The position numbers and the translations under genes are program-made. The notes under the pieces are model-generated. The model searched no databases and had not been told where the DNA came from. It saw only the letters and a program-made list of their open reading frames with translations. Below are positions 1-7,161 of a stretch of DNA of 37,670 nucleotides, one piece after another (position 1 is the stretch's first letter; the number at the start of each line of letters is the position of its first letter). The DNA comes from Streptosporangiaceae bacterium (GTDB taxonomy: Bacteria > Actinomycetota > Actinomycetes > Streptosporangiales > Streptosporangiaceae), in the NCBI GenBank assembly GCA_030041275.1, contig JASHOE010000084.1:1-37670 (forward strand), given 5' to 3'.

Positions 1-1
1 G

Positions 2-388
2 GTCGGCGGGACCACGACGTTCTTCGCCCCGGGTACCACCGGCCGCATCTACACCCGCACGATCAGTGCCGGGTTTGCTGAGCAGCCGTGGGCGTGCATC
101 GGCTCCCCGGCCGCCGCGGTGCAGGCCGCCACCGGGGAGACGGTGTTCGGCTGTCAGGGCACCGACCACGCGCTGTGGTATGCCACCAGCACCGGCACCG
201 GCTGGACCGCCGCCGCCTCGCTCGGCGGCTCGATGACCGGTGGCCCCGGCATCGCAGCCACCAGCAGCCAGATCGAGTTCTACGCCGAGGGCAGCGGCGG
301 CGCAGTCTGGGAACGAACCATCGCAACCGGCTGGGCCAGCCTCGGCGGCAGCGTACTCAACGGCACCGGAGCAACCGCCCTCAACTGA
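2..388 (+). CDS. Secreted PLL/tectonin-like lectin propeller protein, C-terminal fragment (cut by window edge)
   Basis: The window opens inside this gene; the reading frame is open from base 2 to a TGA at 386-388, giving 128 residues. What is visible is the last three blades of the propeller domain that also ends the proteins at 4413, 7162 and 9939. It contains TTFFAPGTTGRIYTRT, then a blade with a cysteine pair (PWACIGSP ... VFGCQGTDH), then GWASLGGS near the end. The sequence is closest by eye to the 7162 and 9939 proteins. It is therefore the first visible member of a tandem family, separated from the others by the inverted cyclase gene. Ligand binding is inferred from resemblance to PLL/tectonin-type lectins and is not shown. 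The N-terminal architecture is outside the window. Confidence 0.8.
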   Translation, partial: VGGTTTFFAPGTTGRIYTRTISAGFAEQPWACIGSPAAAVQAATGETVFGCQGTDHALWYATSTGTGWTAAASLGGSMTGGPGIAATSSQIEFYAEGSGGAVWERTIATGWASLGGSVLNGTGATALN

Positions 389-450
389 CACCGGAAGTGC
401 AATACCTACGCGCAGCGAGCAGCGGAGCGCGCGCCAGGGTCGTTGTCGCG

Positions 451-463
451 GCGCCGACGGCGC
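451..463. terminator. Short hairpin between convergent genes
   Basis: A 5-bp stem GCGCC/GGCGC with a 3-nt loop sits at the end of the cyclase gene (it touches its stop codon) and 62 bases after the stop of the lectin gene. There is no T-run. It may serve as a weak terminator, but the stem is short for this GC content. Confidence 0.25.
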
Positions 464-3400
464 TAGCCGATGACCGCGGGTGCCCGACGGCTCACGTCGG
501 CGATCCGATCAAGCAGCGGCCGACAGCCCAGCTTCTCCGCGAGCTCACACGCTTCGTCCGTAGCGTCGGCCGCGGCTTTTGAGTCGCCGATTCTGCTGAG
601 GTACTCGGCGTGGTCGAGCAAGCCGTGCGCCAGGTGGTACGGCGTGCCATGTTCCCGCAGCCCGCGGATGGCGAGCGGGAACGCCTCGCCATCCGCAGCG
701 CCCTCGTGCGCGGCGAGGCGGGCCCGCGCTAGGTCTCGTTCGGCCCACAGCAGCGGGCTGAGCTGTCCGGGCTGTCGCTCATCCACCATGGCGAGCAGTT
801 CGGTGGTGGCGACGGTGTCGCCGAGCTCCCAGGCCGAGCGGGCGGCTAGTGGCCAGGCCCAGCGGATATTGTCGGCGGTCATCCCCAGCGTGTCGGCGAA
901 GGACAGCGTCGCGCGGGCGTGCCGCAGCGCGGCGCCATGCTGGCTGGAAGCGGCAGCGGTAAAGGCCTCCACGATGCTTACCAGAGCCCGGTCCTGTGCA
1001 TCCTCGCTGGCTATCAGATCCCCAAGCGCGTTGAGGTAAGACTGCGCCGAGCTGACGTCACCGTGCAGCGCGGCGAGCAGGCCGCGGTAACCGACGATGT
1101 AGTCGAAGCTCGCCAGCCCGTCAGCGTCCACAGCGTTGCTCAGCTCGGCGTCGGCGCTGTCCCAGTCGCCAAGCATGAGCAGCGCCTGGGCCAGGTTGGC
1201 TATGGCGACCGCAAGATGCCTGCTGGCTCCTGCCCGGCGCAGGTGTCCGGCCGCCGTGCGAGCGTCGTCGGCAGCAGCCGTGAGGTCAGTGTCGGCCTCA
1301 GCGTCCGAGAGATTCAGCAGCGCCCGGCCCACTTGAAGGGCCTCGCCAGCCTGAGTAGCCAGCCGAACGGTTTCGCGCAGATAGGCGGCCGCTTCCGGAC
1401 GGCGGTCCTGCGTGAGCAGGCAGATCGCCCGGCTGAGGAAGAGGCTCATCAGTTCTTTGGTCTCGACACGCAGTGCCTGGCCGAGCACGAGTGCTTCGAT
1501 GGTCAGCTTGTCCGCATCAGGTGAACCAGACCACGTCTCGAGGCTTGCCAGCCGACCTAGCGCGCGCACCGTGTGGACGTCAGGTTCCGCTCGCAGCACC
1601 TCCAGCGCTGCAGTGAGCTCTTGCCGGGCCTCCGCGTGGCGGCCTGCGGCTCGCAGGCTCTCGCCGGCCAGGGACCGTGCTCGGGCAACGCAGCGGACGT
1701 CGCCGCGACGGTGGCATATGTCGCGAGCACGATTCGCGTAGTCGATCGCGGCCACCGCATTGCCGCCGTCGAGTGCGGCCTGGGCCGCGTACTCCCACAG
1801 CGTCCCGGCGTCGGCATCGCCCTCAGTCGAGTCTGTTTTGGAGGGGCTAGCGGCCAGTTCGGCCGCAGCAGCGTAGCTGGCGGCAGCTTGCGCTGGAGCG
1901 CCGGTCCGGTCAGCGCGCTCGGCTCCGCGCACCAGCGCGGCGACGGCCTGGGCACGGATCTGGTCGGCGTCGGGGTCCTCGGGTACGGAGTACAAGGCGT
2001 CGAGGTAGTGCCGGGCGATCACGTCGGCAACTTCCTCGCCGTCGCCAGCAAAAGCTGACCGCAGGTGCGCGGCGACGGCGAGGTGGCGGGTCTTGCGGTC
2101 GCGCCGGGACAACGTCTCGTAGGCGACCTGGCGGAGCATCTGCTGGGCGAACCGGTAGGAGCCGCGCTCGGGCGACAACGGGTCAGCCGAAACCGACAGG
2201 ACCTCGCGGCGGACCAGTTCATCCAGCCCGCTCCGGACCGCTGCTTCTTTTTGACTGGACACAGCGATCAGCGCCTCGGCGGAGAAGCTGGTGCCGAGCA
2301 CGGCGGCGTCAGTTGCGAGCCGGCGCACCGCAGCGTCCAGGGCGTCGAGCCGTGCGGCCAGCAGCGCATGGAGGCTGTCCGGGACGCTCAGCTCGCCAAC
2401 GTCGCCGATCAGCCGGTATACACCACCGGATGGCTGGACGATGTCCTGGTCGATCAGCGAGCGGATGGTCTCGACGGCGAACAGGGGTATGCCCTGGGAC
2501 TGCCCGGTGACCTTCGCCCGGGCGGCGGCGGGCATGCCCGGCACCAGCGCCTCTACCAGCGTGTCCATCGAAGCCGCGTCGAGCGGGTCGAGCGTGAGCG
2601 TGGTGCGGTTGCGGCCGGTACCGAAGCCGGGCCGGGCCAGATCGAGTTCCGGCCGGGCCAGCACGAGAACGTAGATGGGCAGGTCGCGGGTCCAGTCGAT
2701 GAGGTGGTCGAGGAAGTCCAGCAGCCCGGTGTCGGCGTGCTGGGCGTCCTCGATCACGACCACTAGCGGCGCGTCGTTTGCGAGCCGCTCGAAGAACAGC
2801 CGCCACCCCGCAAACAACTCCTGCCGTGACAGCGGCCCGCCGCTGTCCTCAACCACGGAAACGCCGAGCAGCCTGCCCAGCCGCACCCCTACGTAGGCGC
2901 GCTCAGCCGGGTCCGCCACGATTCGGTTCACGCCATCCGCGAGCTTGGCGGCAGCAGCAAGCGCGGGCTCGTCTTCCGCGATACCCAGCCGCTGCCGCAC
3001 AACCTCAGCGAGCGCCCAGAACGCCGCGGCGTCTCCGTAGGACAGGCACCGGCCGCGGTGCCACCAAATGTCATCGGCCAGGCCGTCGACGTACTTCTCG
3101 AACTCCCAGCCAAGCCGAGACTTGCCAACGCCAGCCGGGCCAGATACCAGCACCAGCCGCGGCACCCGCCGTCCGGCCGCTGCATGGAACAGCTCCCGTA
3201 CGGTGCGCAGCTCGGCGTCCCGGCCGGTCAGCGGCGCCTCGAGACCATCGATCCGCTGAGCCCCGCCGATCGCCGCCAGCACCCGGGTCGCCCGCCACAG
3301 TTCTATCGGCTCGGACTTTCCCTTGAGCAGGTGCTCGCCGGCGTTCTCGAATCCCACCCCGCCGCCGGCCAGTCGATGGGTGGCCGAGTCGGTCAGCACC

Positions 3401-4056
3401 TGACCCGGCTGCGCAGCCGTCTGCACCCGGGAGGCGGTATTGACAGTGTCGCCGATCACCATCCCTTCCGCCTCAGCGCCCAGCGTGACCGCTACCTCGC
3501 CGGTCACCACCCCGGCGCGAGCCGCCAGTCCGGCGATACCCGTCTCGTCGCCCAGTTCGGCCACCGCCGCAACAAGGTCCAAGGCGGCCCGTACCGCCCG
3601 CTCCGCATCGCCCTCGGTCGCAACCGGAGTGCCCCAGACCGCCATCACGGCGTCGCCGATGAACTTTTCAACGACGCCGCCGTAGCGCCCGATGAGGGTC
3701 CGGGCGACCTCGAAGTAGCGGGACAGCAGTTCTCGCACAGCTTCCGGATCCCGCCGCTCGGCCAACGGCGTGAACCCCACCAGATCGCAGAACAGCACCG
3801 AGCACACCCGCCGCTCGGCGAGCGGCTCGCCATCATGGGCTGCAGGCCGATGCGTGGATCCATTCGACGCCGACGGCGCGGGCCCCAGCGGCACCGACGC
3901 GGAACTCGTCAGCGCGTACCCGCATGACCGGCAAAACCGGTCGCCCCCCGTCACCGGTGCGCTACAAGCCGGGCACCCCGCCACCGGTGCGCCGCACAGG
4001 CCGCAATACCGGTCGCCTACTTCGCACCGCGCGCCACACTGCCGACACTGCTCCAT
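463..4056 (-). CDS. Zinc-ribbon / class III adenylate cyclase / AAA ATPase / TPR regulatory protein
   Basis: This 1197-residue cytoplasmic signalling protein starts with paired CxxC zinc-ribbon knuckles (residues 4-46). A class III cyclase domain follows (about 83-260). Metal-binding aspartates are present in FCDLVGFT (D91) and FIGDAVMAVWG (D135). N206 and R210 in NTASR match the transition-state residues, and K131 with D203 fits the purine-specifying pair for ATP, so the cyclase looks catalytically intact. Residues about 275-560 form an AAA_16-type ATPase with Walker A GPAGVGKS (306-313) and a Walker B-like VVVIEDAQHAD. The remaining C-terminus is Ala-rich helical repeats of TPR type. The ATG at 4056 is preceded by GGAAGG at good spacing. 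The protein probably makes cAMP under control of its ATPase/TPR sensor half. It lies inverted inside a secreted lectin array and shares a 356-bp divergent region with the gene at 4413. The signal sensed is unknown. Confidence 0.9.
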   Translation of the reverse strand: MEQCRQCGARCEVGDRYCGLCGAPVAGCPACSAPVTGGDRFCRSCGYALTSSASVPLGPAPSASNGSTHRPAAHDGEPLAERRVCSVLFCDLVGFTPLAERRDPEAVRELLSRYFEVARTLIGRYGGVVEKFIGDAVMAVWGTPVATEGDAERAVRAALDLVAAVAELGDETGIAGLAARAGVVTGEVAVTLGAEAEGMVIGDTVNTASRVQTAAQPGQVLTDSATHRLAGGGVGFENAGEHLLKGKSEPIELWRATRVLAAIGGAQRIDGLEAPLTGRDAELRTVRELFHAAAGRRVPRLVLVSGPAGVGKSRLGWEFEKYVDGLADDIWWHRGRCLSYGDAAAFWALAEVVRQRLGIAEDEPALAAAAKLADGVNRIVADPAERAYVGVRLGRLLGVSVVEDSGGPLSRQELFAGWRLFFERLANDAPLVVVIEDAQHADTGLLDFLDHLIDWTRDLPIYVLVLARPELDLARPGFGTGRNRTTLTLDPLDAASMDTLVEALVPGMPAAARAKVTGQSQGIPLFAVETIRSLIDQDIVQPSGGVYRLIGDVGELSVPDSLHALLAARLDALDAAVRRLATDAAVLGTSFSAEALIAVSSQKEAAVRSGLDELVRREVLSVSADPLSPERGSYRFAQQMLRQVAYETLSRRDRKTRHLAVAAHLRSAFAGDGEEVADVIARHYLDALYSVPEDPDADQIRAQAVAALVRGAERADRTGAPAQAAASYAAAAELAASPSKTDSTEGDADAGTLWEYAAQAALDGGNAVAAIDYANRARDICHRRGDVRCVARARSLAGESLRAAGRHAEARQELTAALEVLRAEPDVHTVRALGRLASLETWSGSPDADKLTIEALVLGQALRVETKELMSLFLSRAICLLTQDRRPEAAAYLRETVRLATQAGEALQVGRALLNLSDAEADTDLTAAADDARTAAGHLRRAGASRHLAVAIANLAQALLMLGDWDSADAELSNAVDADGLASFDYIVGYRGLLAALHGDVSSAQSYLNALGDLIASEDAQDRALVSIVEAFTAAASSQHGAALRHARATLSFADTLGMTADNIRWAWPLAARSAWELGDTVATTELLAMVDERQPGQLSPLLWAERDLARARLAAHEGAADGEAFPLAIRGLREHGTPYHLAHGLLDHAEYLSRIGDSKAAADATDEACELAEKLGCRPLLDRIADVSRRAPAVIG

Positions 4057-4121
4057 AAGCTACCTTCCGCCGGAGCACCAGAGCGAGGCCGGACAAGCCA
4101 CGGCCGTAGCAGCGGCCGCCG

Positions 4122-4151
4122 AGCAGGCGCGCTCCGCCCAGCAGGCGCGCT
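4122..4151. repeat. Direct repeat AGCAGGCGCGCT x2
   Basis: Two exact 12-nt copies lie at 4122-4133 and 4140-4151, 18 bp apart start to start, about 70-95 bases upstream of the cyclase start codon. They could be a binding site or a chance repeat in GC-rich DNA. Confidence 0.4.
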
Positions 4152-4315
4152 TCGTCGACCAGATGTATCCATGCGGCCGCCCTCCCCTGCTGACCACGGT
4201 AGGGACACGCGGTGGGCGCGCGGAAGGGCAGAACTGCCTATTTTGCGCGCCGTTCTCTCACCTACTTAGCGCTGCTTAACCAATCCGCGAGGTCGGTCCA
4301 TCGCACCGCAGCTAA

Positions 4316-4336
4316 GGTCGCGTTCAAAACGTAACC
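4316..4336. promoter_or_regulatory. Interrupted palindrome upstream of lectin array gene
   Basis: The pattern GGT-2-CGTT-CAA-AACG-2-ACC is symmetric over 21 bp and ends 76 bases before the start codon at 4413. Together with the second dyad at 4339-4361 and the phased ACAGTGA repeats at 4362 and 4382, it suggests a regulated promoter. The cognate regulator is unknown. Confidence 0.4.
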
Positions 4337-4412
4337 GCCTGGCCTTGCCATTACGGGCCAGACAGTGAAGTATCTGGACTCACAGTGACATGAGCTTGTA
4401 AACGGGGGCACC

Positions 4413-7085
4413 ATGTGTCAGTCCCGACGTAGCGCCTGGCACCGATCTCGGTTAACTGCCACGATCATCTCTGCGGTAGTAGCCCCGCTAGCCGTACTTC
4501 TGCCCGCGATAGCCACAGGTGCCGATAGCGCCGTAGCAGCCCCCGCTGCCGGCTACGCGGCTTCGCTCATTCCCACCGGCCTGGAGTCCCTTCTCGTGGC
4601 CGTCGACCCTAGTACCGGCACCGTCTACTTCGCAGACACAACAAACCAGATCACCGTCGTCAACGGCGCCACCGAGAACGTGACCGCCGCTATCGCTCTG
4701 CCGGCTTCTCCCCGGGGCATCGCGGTAGACCCGGTCACCGACACCGTCTATGCCTCGATGAACACGAGCCCGCCCACCGTGGCCGTCATCGATGGCGCCA
4801 CGAACCAGGTGACGGCCTCCGTCACCCTGGCCGCTGGATCGCTCCCGACTGGCATCGCCGTCGACAGCTCCACCGACACCGTCTATGTGGCCGAAGAGGC
4901 GTCGGCGGTGGGAGTGATCGACGGATCAACCAACTCGGTGACGACTACCGTCAGCACCGGCAGCGGTACGCGACCGTATCAGCTGGCGGTCGACGAGACG
5001 ACCGACGTTGTCTGGGTGGCCGACATAAACGGTCACGTGTTCGGGATCAGTGGCAGCAGCGACACAGTGACGCAGACAGTTGCCCTGAGCGGCGCTACCG
5101 TCGAGGACGTAGCCGTGAACCCGGCCACCGACACGGTCTACGCCGCCGAACGGAACCTCACCGTGGCCGTCATTGACGGGACGGACGGAACCGTCAGCGC
5201 CACAATCACGCTCCAAACGACCGAGCCAGCGTTCCTCTACGCGGTCGCGGTAGACCCTGGGTCCGGCACGCTCTTCGCGTCGGGCTTCTCGGGCACCAAT
5301 ACCCAAGGCACGACCTGGGTCATTGATGACAGCAGCAACACTGTGTCCGACACGATCCCCCGCGGCGGCCTGGGGATCGCGGTGAACACAGGGACCGGAT
5401 CGATCTATGAAGCGCCCGACGGCGCGCAGACGAACGCCGCCTGGGCGCTCACACCATCGGCCGCGAACGCGTGGTCGCCGGTCATCACAAGCCCGTCCGC
5501 AACGTTCGACACGGGGACGAGCAACAGCTTCACCATCGTCGGCAGCGCCATGCCCGTGGCGACCTTCAGCGAGACTGGCCCGCTCCCATCGGGGGTGACG
5601 CTCAGTTCGTCTGGCATTCTGTCGGGAAACCCGGCTGCGAGTACTGTCGGCACCTACCCGATCACGATCACCGCGAGCAACGGGATCGCGCCGGACTACT
5701 CGCAAGCTTTCACCCTCACCATCGTCGAACTGCCGTCCGTGACGGCCTCATCGAGCACGACTTTCCAGCTGGGAGTGCCAGGGAGCGTGCCGCTTCAGGT
5801 CACCGGTAACCCGCCCGTTACCAGTGTCATCCTCTATGCCGATTCTCCGTCCTGGCTGTCGGTGACCCTGACCGCATCGGGCCAGTGGGAACTCACCGGG
5901 ACTCCGCCCGCTGGCTCAGCCGGTACTTACGACCCCGTCCTCGCCGCGATAAGCTCCGCCGGCACCACAAGCACCACGATTCCCATCACCGTCACTGGCG
6001 CGCCGGTGATTACTTCAGCTGCGACGGCGACGTTCCTGGCGGACGGGTTTGACGTCTTCACTTTCACGGCGAGCGGGTATCCGGCTGCGACGTTCTCGGT
6101 GACGGGCAGCTTGCCCGAGGGCGTTGACCTGGAGGATGGCCAGCTCCTGGAGGAGCCGCCGCTTGGCATGAGCGGGATAGGCACTTACCACTTCACCGTC
6201 AACGCCACCAACAGCTCCGGCACCACGTCGCAGGCTTTCACGCTGGTCGTCAGGTCACCCCTCGCCGTCGGCGCCGAGGGCAGTGACGGCCAGCTGTGGG
6301 TGCAGGCGCCGGAGCTTGCCAGCGGCTGGCAGCCGATGGGCGGCCAGATCACCGGGCCGCCCGCGGTGGCCGCGCAGCCCAACCTGATCAGCGCGCCGGT
6401 GGCACCACTATTCATCGCGACGGGCACCGACAAGCACCTGTACGTCCGGTCGCTGACTTCGGGCTGGCAGGAGATAACCCCGGTCGCGACGTGCATCGGC
6501 GGTCCCGCCGCCGTCATCACCGGCACGCCGTCGACCGGCCCGTTCACGCTGACCGTGGCCTGCCGGGGCACCGACAACGCGTTGTGGTTCAACTCCGCCA
6601 CCCTGCCAGCCTCCGGGCTGCCGGCTTTCACCAGCGGCTGGAATAACCTGGGCGGCGTGCTCACCGCCGCCCCGGCGGTCGCGCCGGTCGGCGCCACCCT
6701 CACCTTCTTCGCCCGCGGCAGCAACGGGCACATCTACACCCGCACCCTGACCACCGGCTACGCCGAGACATCCTGGATCTCCCTCGGGTCGCCGACCGCC
6801 GCCGCCAACGCGGGCAGCGGCATCAGCGATGTCGGCTTCGAGGGCACCGACCACGGGCTGTGGCTGGCTACCAACAGCGGATCAGGGTGGACAACGCCCG
6901 TGGACCTCGGCGGCTCCCTCATCGGCACCCCGGCCATCGGCGCCAACGGCGACGAGACCATCCTGCTGGCCGAAGGCACCAACACCGCCATCTGGCAGCG
7001 CACCTACGCCGGCAGTCTCCCCGCATGGATCACCCTCGGCGGCGCCGCCATCGGCGGTGTCAGCGCCGCCAACCTCGCCAGCTGA
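4413..7085 (+). CDS. Secreted YVTN propeller / Ig-like / PLL lectin-like protein (paralog A)
   Basis: This 890-residue protein begins with a basic N-terminus and a hydrophobic signal segment ending in GADSAVAAPA (about residues 36-45). The motif GADSAxAAPA is shared with its two downstream paralogs, so the protein is probably exported. Residues about 48-345 are YVTN-type propeller repeats with recurring GIAVDPxTDTVY and VAVIDGATN motifs, about seven blades. About 350-615 are three He_PIG/Ig-like domains (ITSxxxATF ... LPxGV ... GTYxxTxTASN). About 617-890 are six roughly 40-residue PLL/tectonin-like blades with GTDxxL and GWxxLGG motifs. The first blade cysteine pair (ATC, VAC) is kept, but the second pair present in its paralogs is replaced by Ser and Phe. 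Such modular extracellular proteins plausibly bind glycans or surfaces; that role is inference. The start is supported by the GGGGCACCATG context shared with the 7162 gene. Confidence 0.85.
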   Translation: MCQSRRSAWHRSRLTATIISAVVAPLAVLLPAIATGADSAVAAPAAGYAASLIPTGLESLLVAVDPSTGTVYFADTTNQITVVNGATENVTAAIALPASPRGIAVDPVTDTVYASMNTSPPTVAVIDGATNQVTASVTLAAGSLPTGIAVDSSTDTVYVAEEASAVGVIDGSTNSVTTTVSTGSGTRPYQLAVDETTDVVWVADINGHVFGISGSSDTVTQTVALSGATVEDVAVNPATDTVYAAERNLTVAVIDGTDGTVSATITLQTTEPAFLYAVAVDPGSGTLFASGFSGTNTQGTTWVIDDSSNTVSDTIPRGGLGIAVNTGTGSIYEAPDGAQTNAAWALTPSAANAWSPVITSPSATFDTGTSNSFTIVGSAMPVATFSETGPLPSGVTLSSSGILSGNPAASTVGTYPITITASNGIAPDYSQAFTLTIVELPSVTASSSTTFQLGVPGSVPLQVTGNPPVTSVILYADSPSWLSVTLTASGQWELTGTPPAGSAGTYDPVLAAISSAGTTSTTIPITVTGAPVITSAATATFLADGFDVFTFTASGYPAATFSVTGSLPEGVDLEDGQLLEEPPLGMSGIGTYHFTVNATNSSGTTSQAFTLVVRSPLAVGAEGSDGQLWVQAPELASGWQPMGGQITGPPAVAAQPNLISAPVAPLFIATGTDKHLYVRSLTSGWQEITPVATCIGGPAAVITGTPSTGPFTLTVACRGTDNALWFNSATLPASGLPAFTSGWNNLGGVLTAAPAVAPVGATLTFFARGSNGHIYTRTLTTGYAETSWISLGSPTAAANAGSGISDVGFEGTDHGLWLATNSGSGWTTPVDLGGSLIGTPAIGANGDETILLAEGTNTAIWQRTYAGSLPAWITLGGAAIGGVSAANLAS

Positions 7086-7091
7086 CCCACT

Positions 7092-7107
7092 CCGGTTGCA
7101 TAACCGG
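7092..7107. terminator. Perfect 6-4-6 hairpin after paralog A
   Basis: CCGGTT-GCAT-AACCGG starts six bases after the TGA of the upstream gene and 54 bases before the next start codon. It lacks a T-run, as is common for actinomycete terminators. It could instead be a 16-bp operator for the downstream paralog. Confidence 0.45.
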
Positions 7108-7161
7108 CCACAGTCCTTCGCATCCACGAGACCGGCGAGTGAAGATCAGGAACGGGGCACC

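Larger units (their letters stand above)
4057..4412. other. Divergent intergenic region, cyclase / lectin array
   Basis: No gene was found in these 356 bases. They separate the divergently transcribed cyclase and propeller genes and must hold both promoters. Visible elements are a 12-nt direct repeat (4122-4133 and 4140-4151), an interrupted palindrome at 4316-4336, a dyad with arms CTGGCC and GGCCAG (4339-4344 and 4356-4361), and ACAGTGA repeated exactly 20 bp apart (4362, 4382). The last 100 bases before 4413 are noticeably less GC-rich than the surroundings. Confidence 0.7.

Noticed and set aside
3947..4020. ACCGGTCG repeats near the cyclase start as operators
   Set aside because: They encode the zinc-ribbon CxxC knuckles and lack a second CGGT arm.
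6829..7161. Upstream in-frame extension of paralog B
   Set aside because: It overlaps the end of paralog A in another frame and would place the signal peptide over 100 residues inside the protein.
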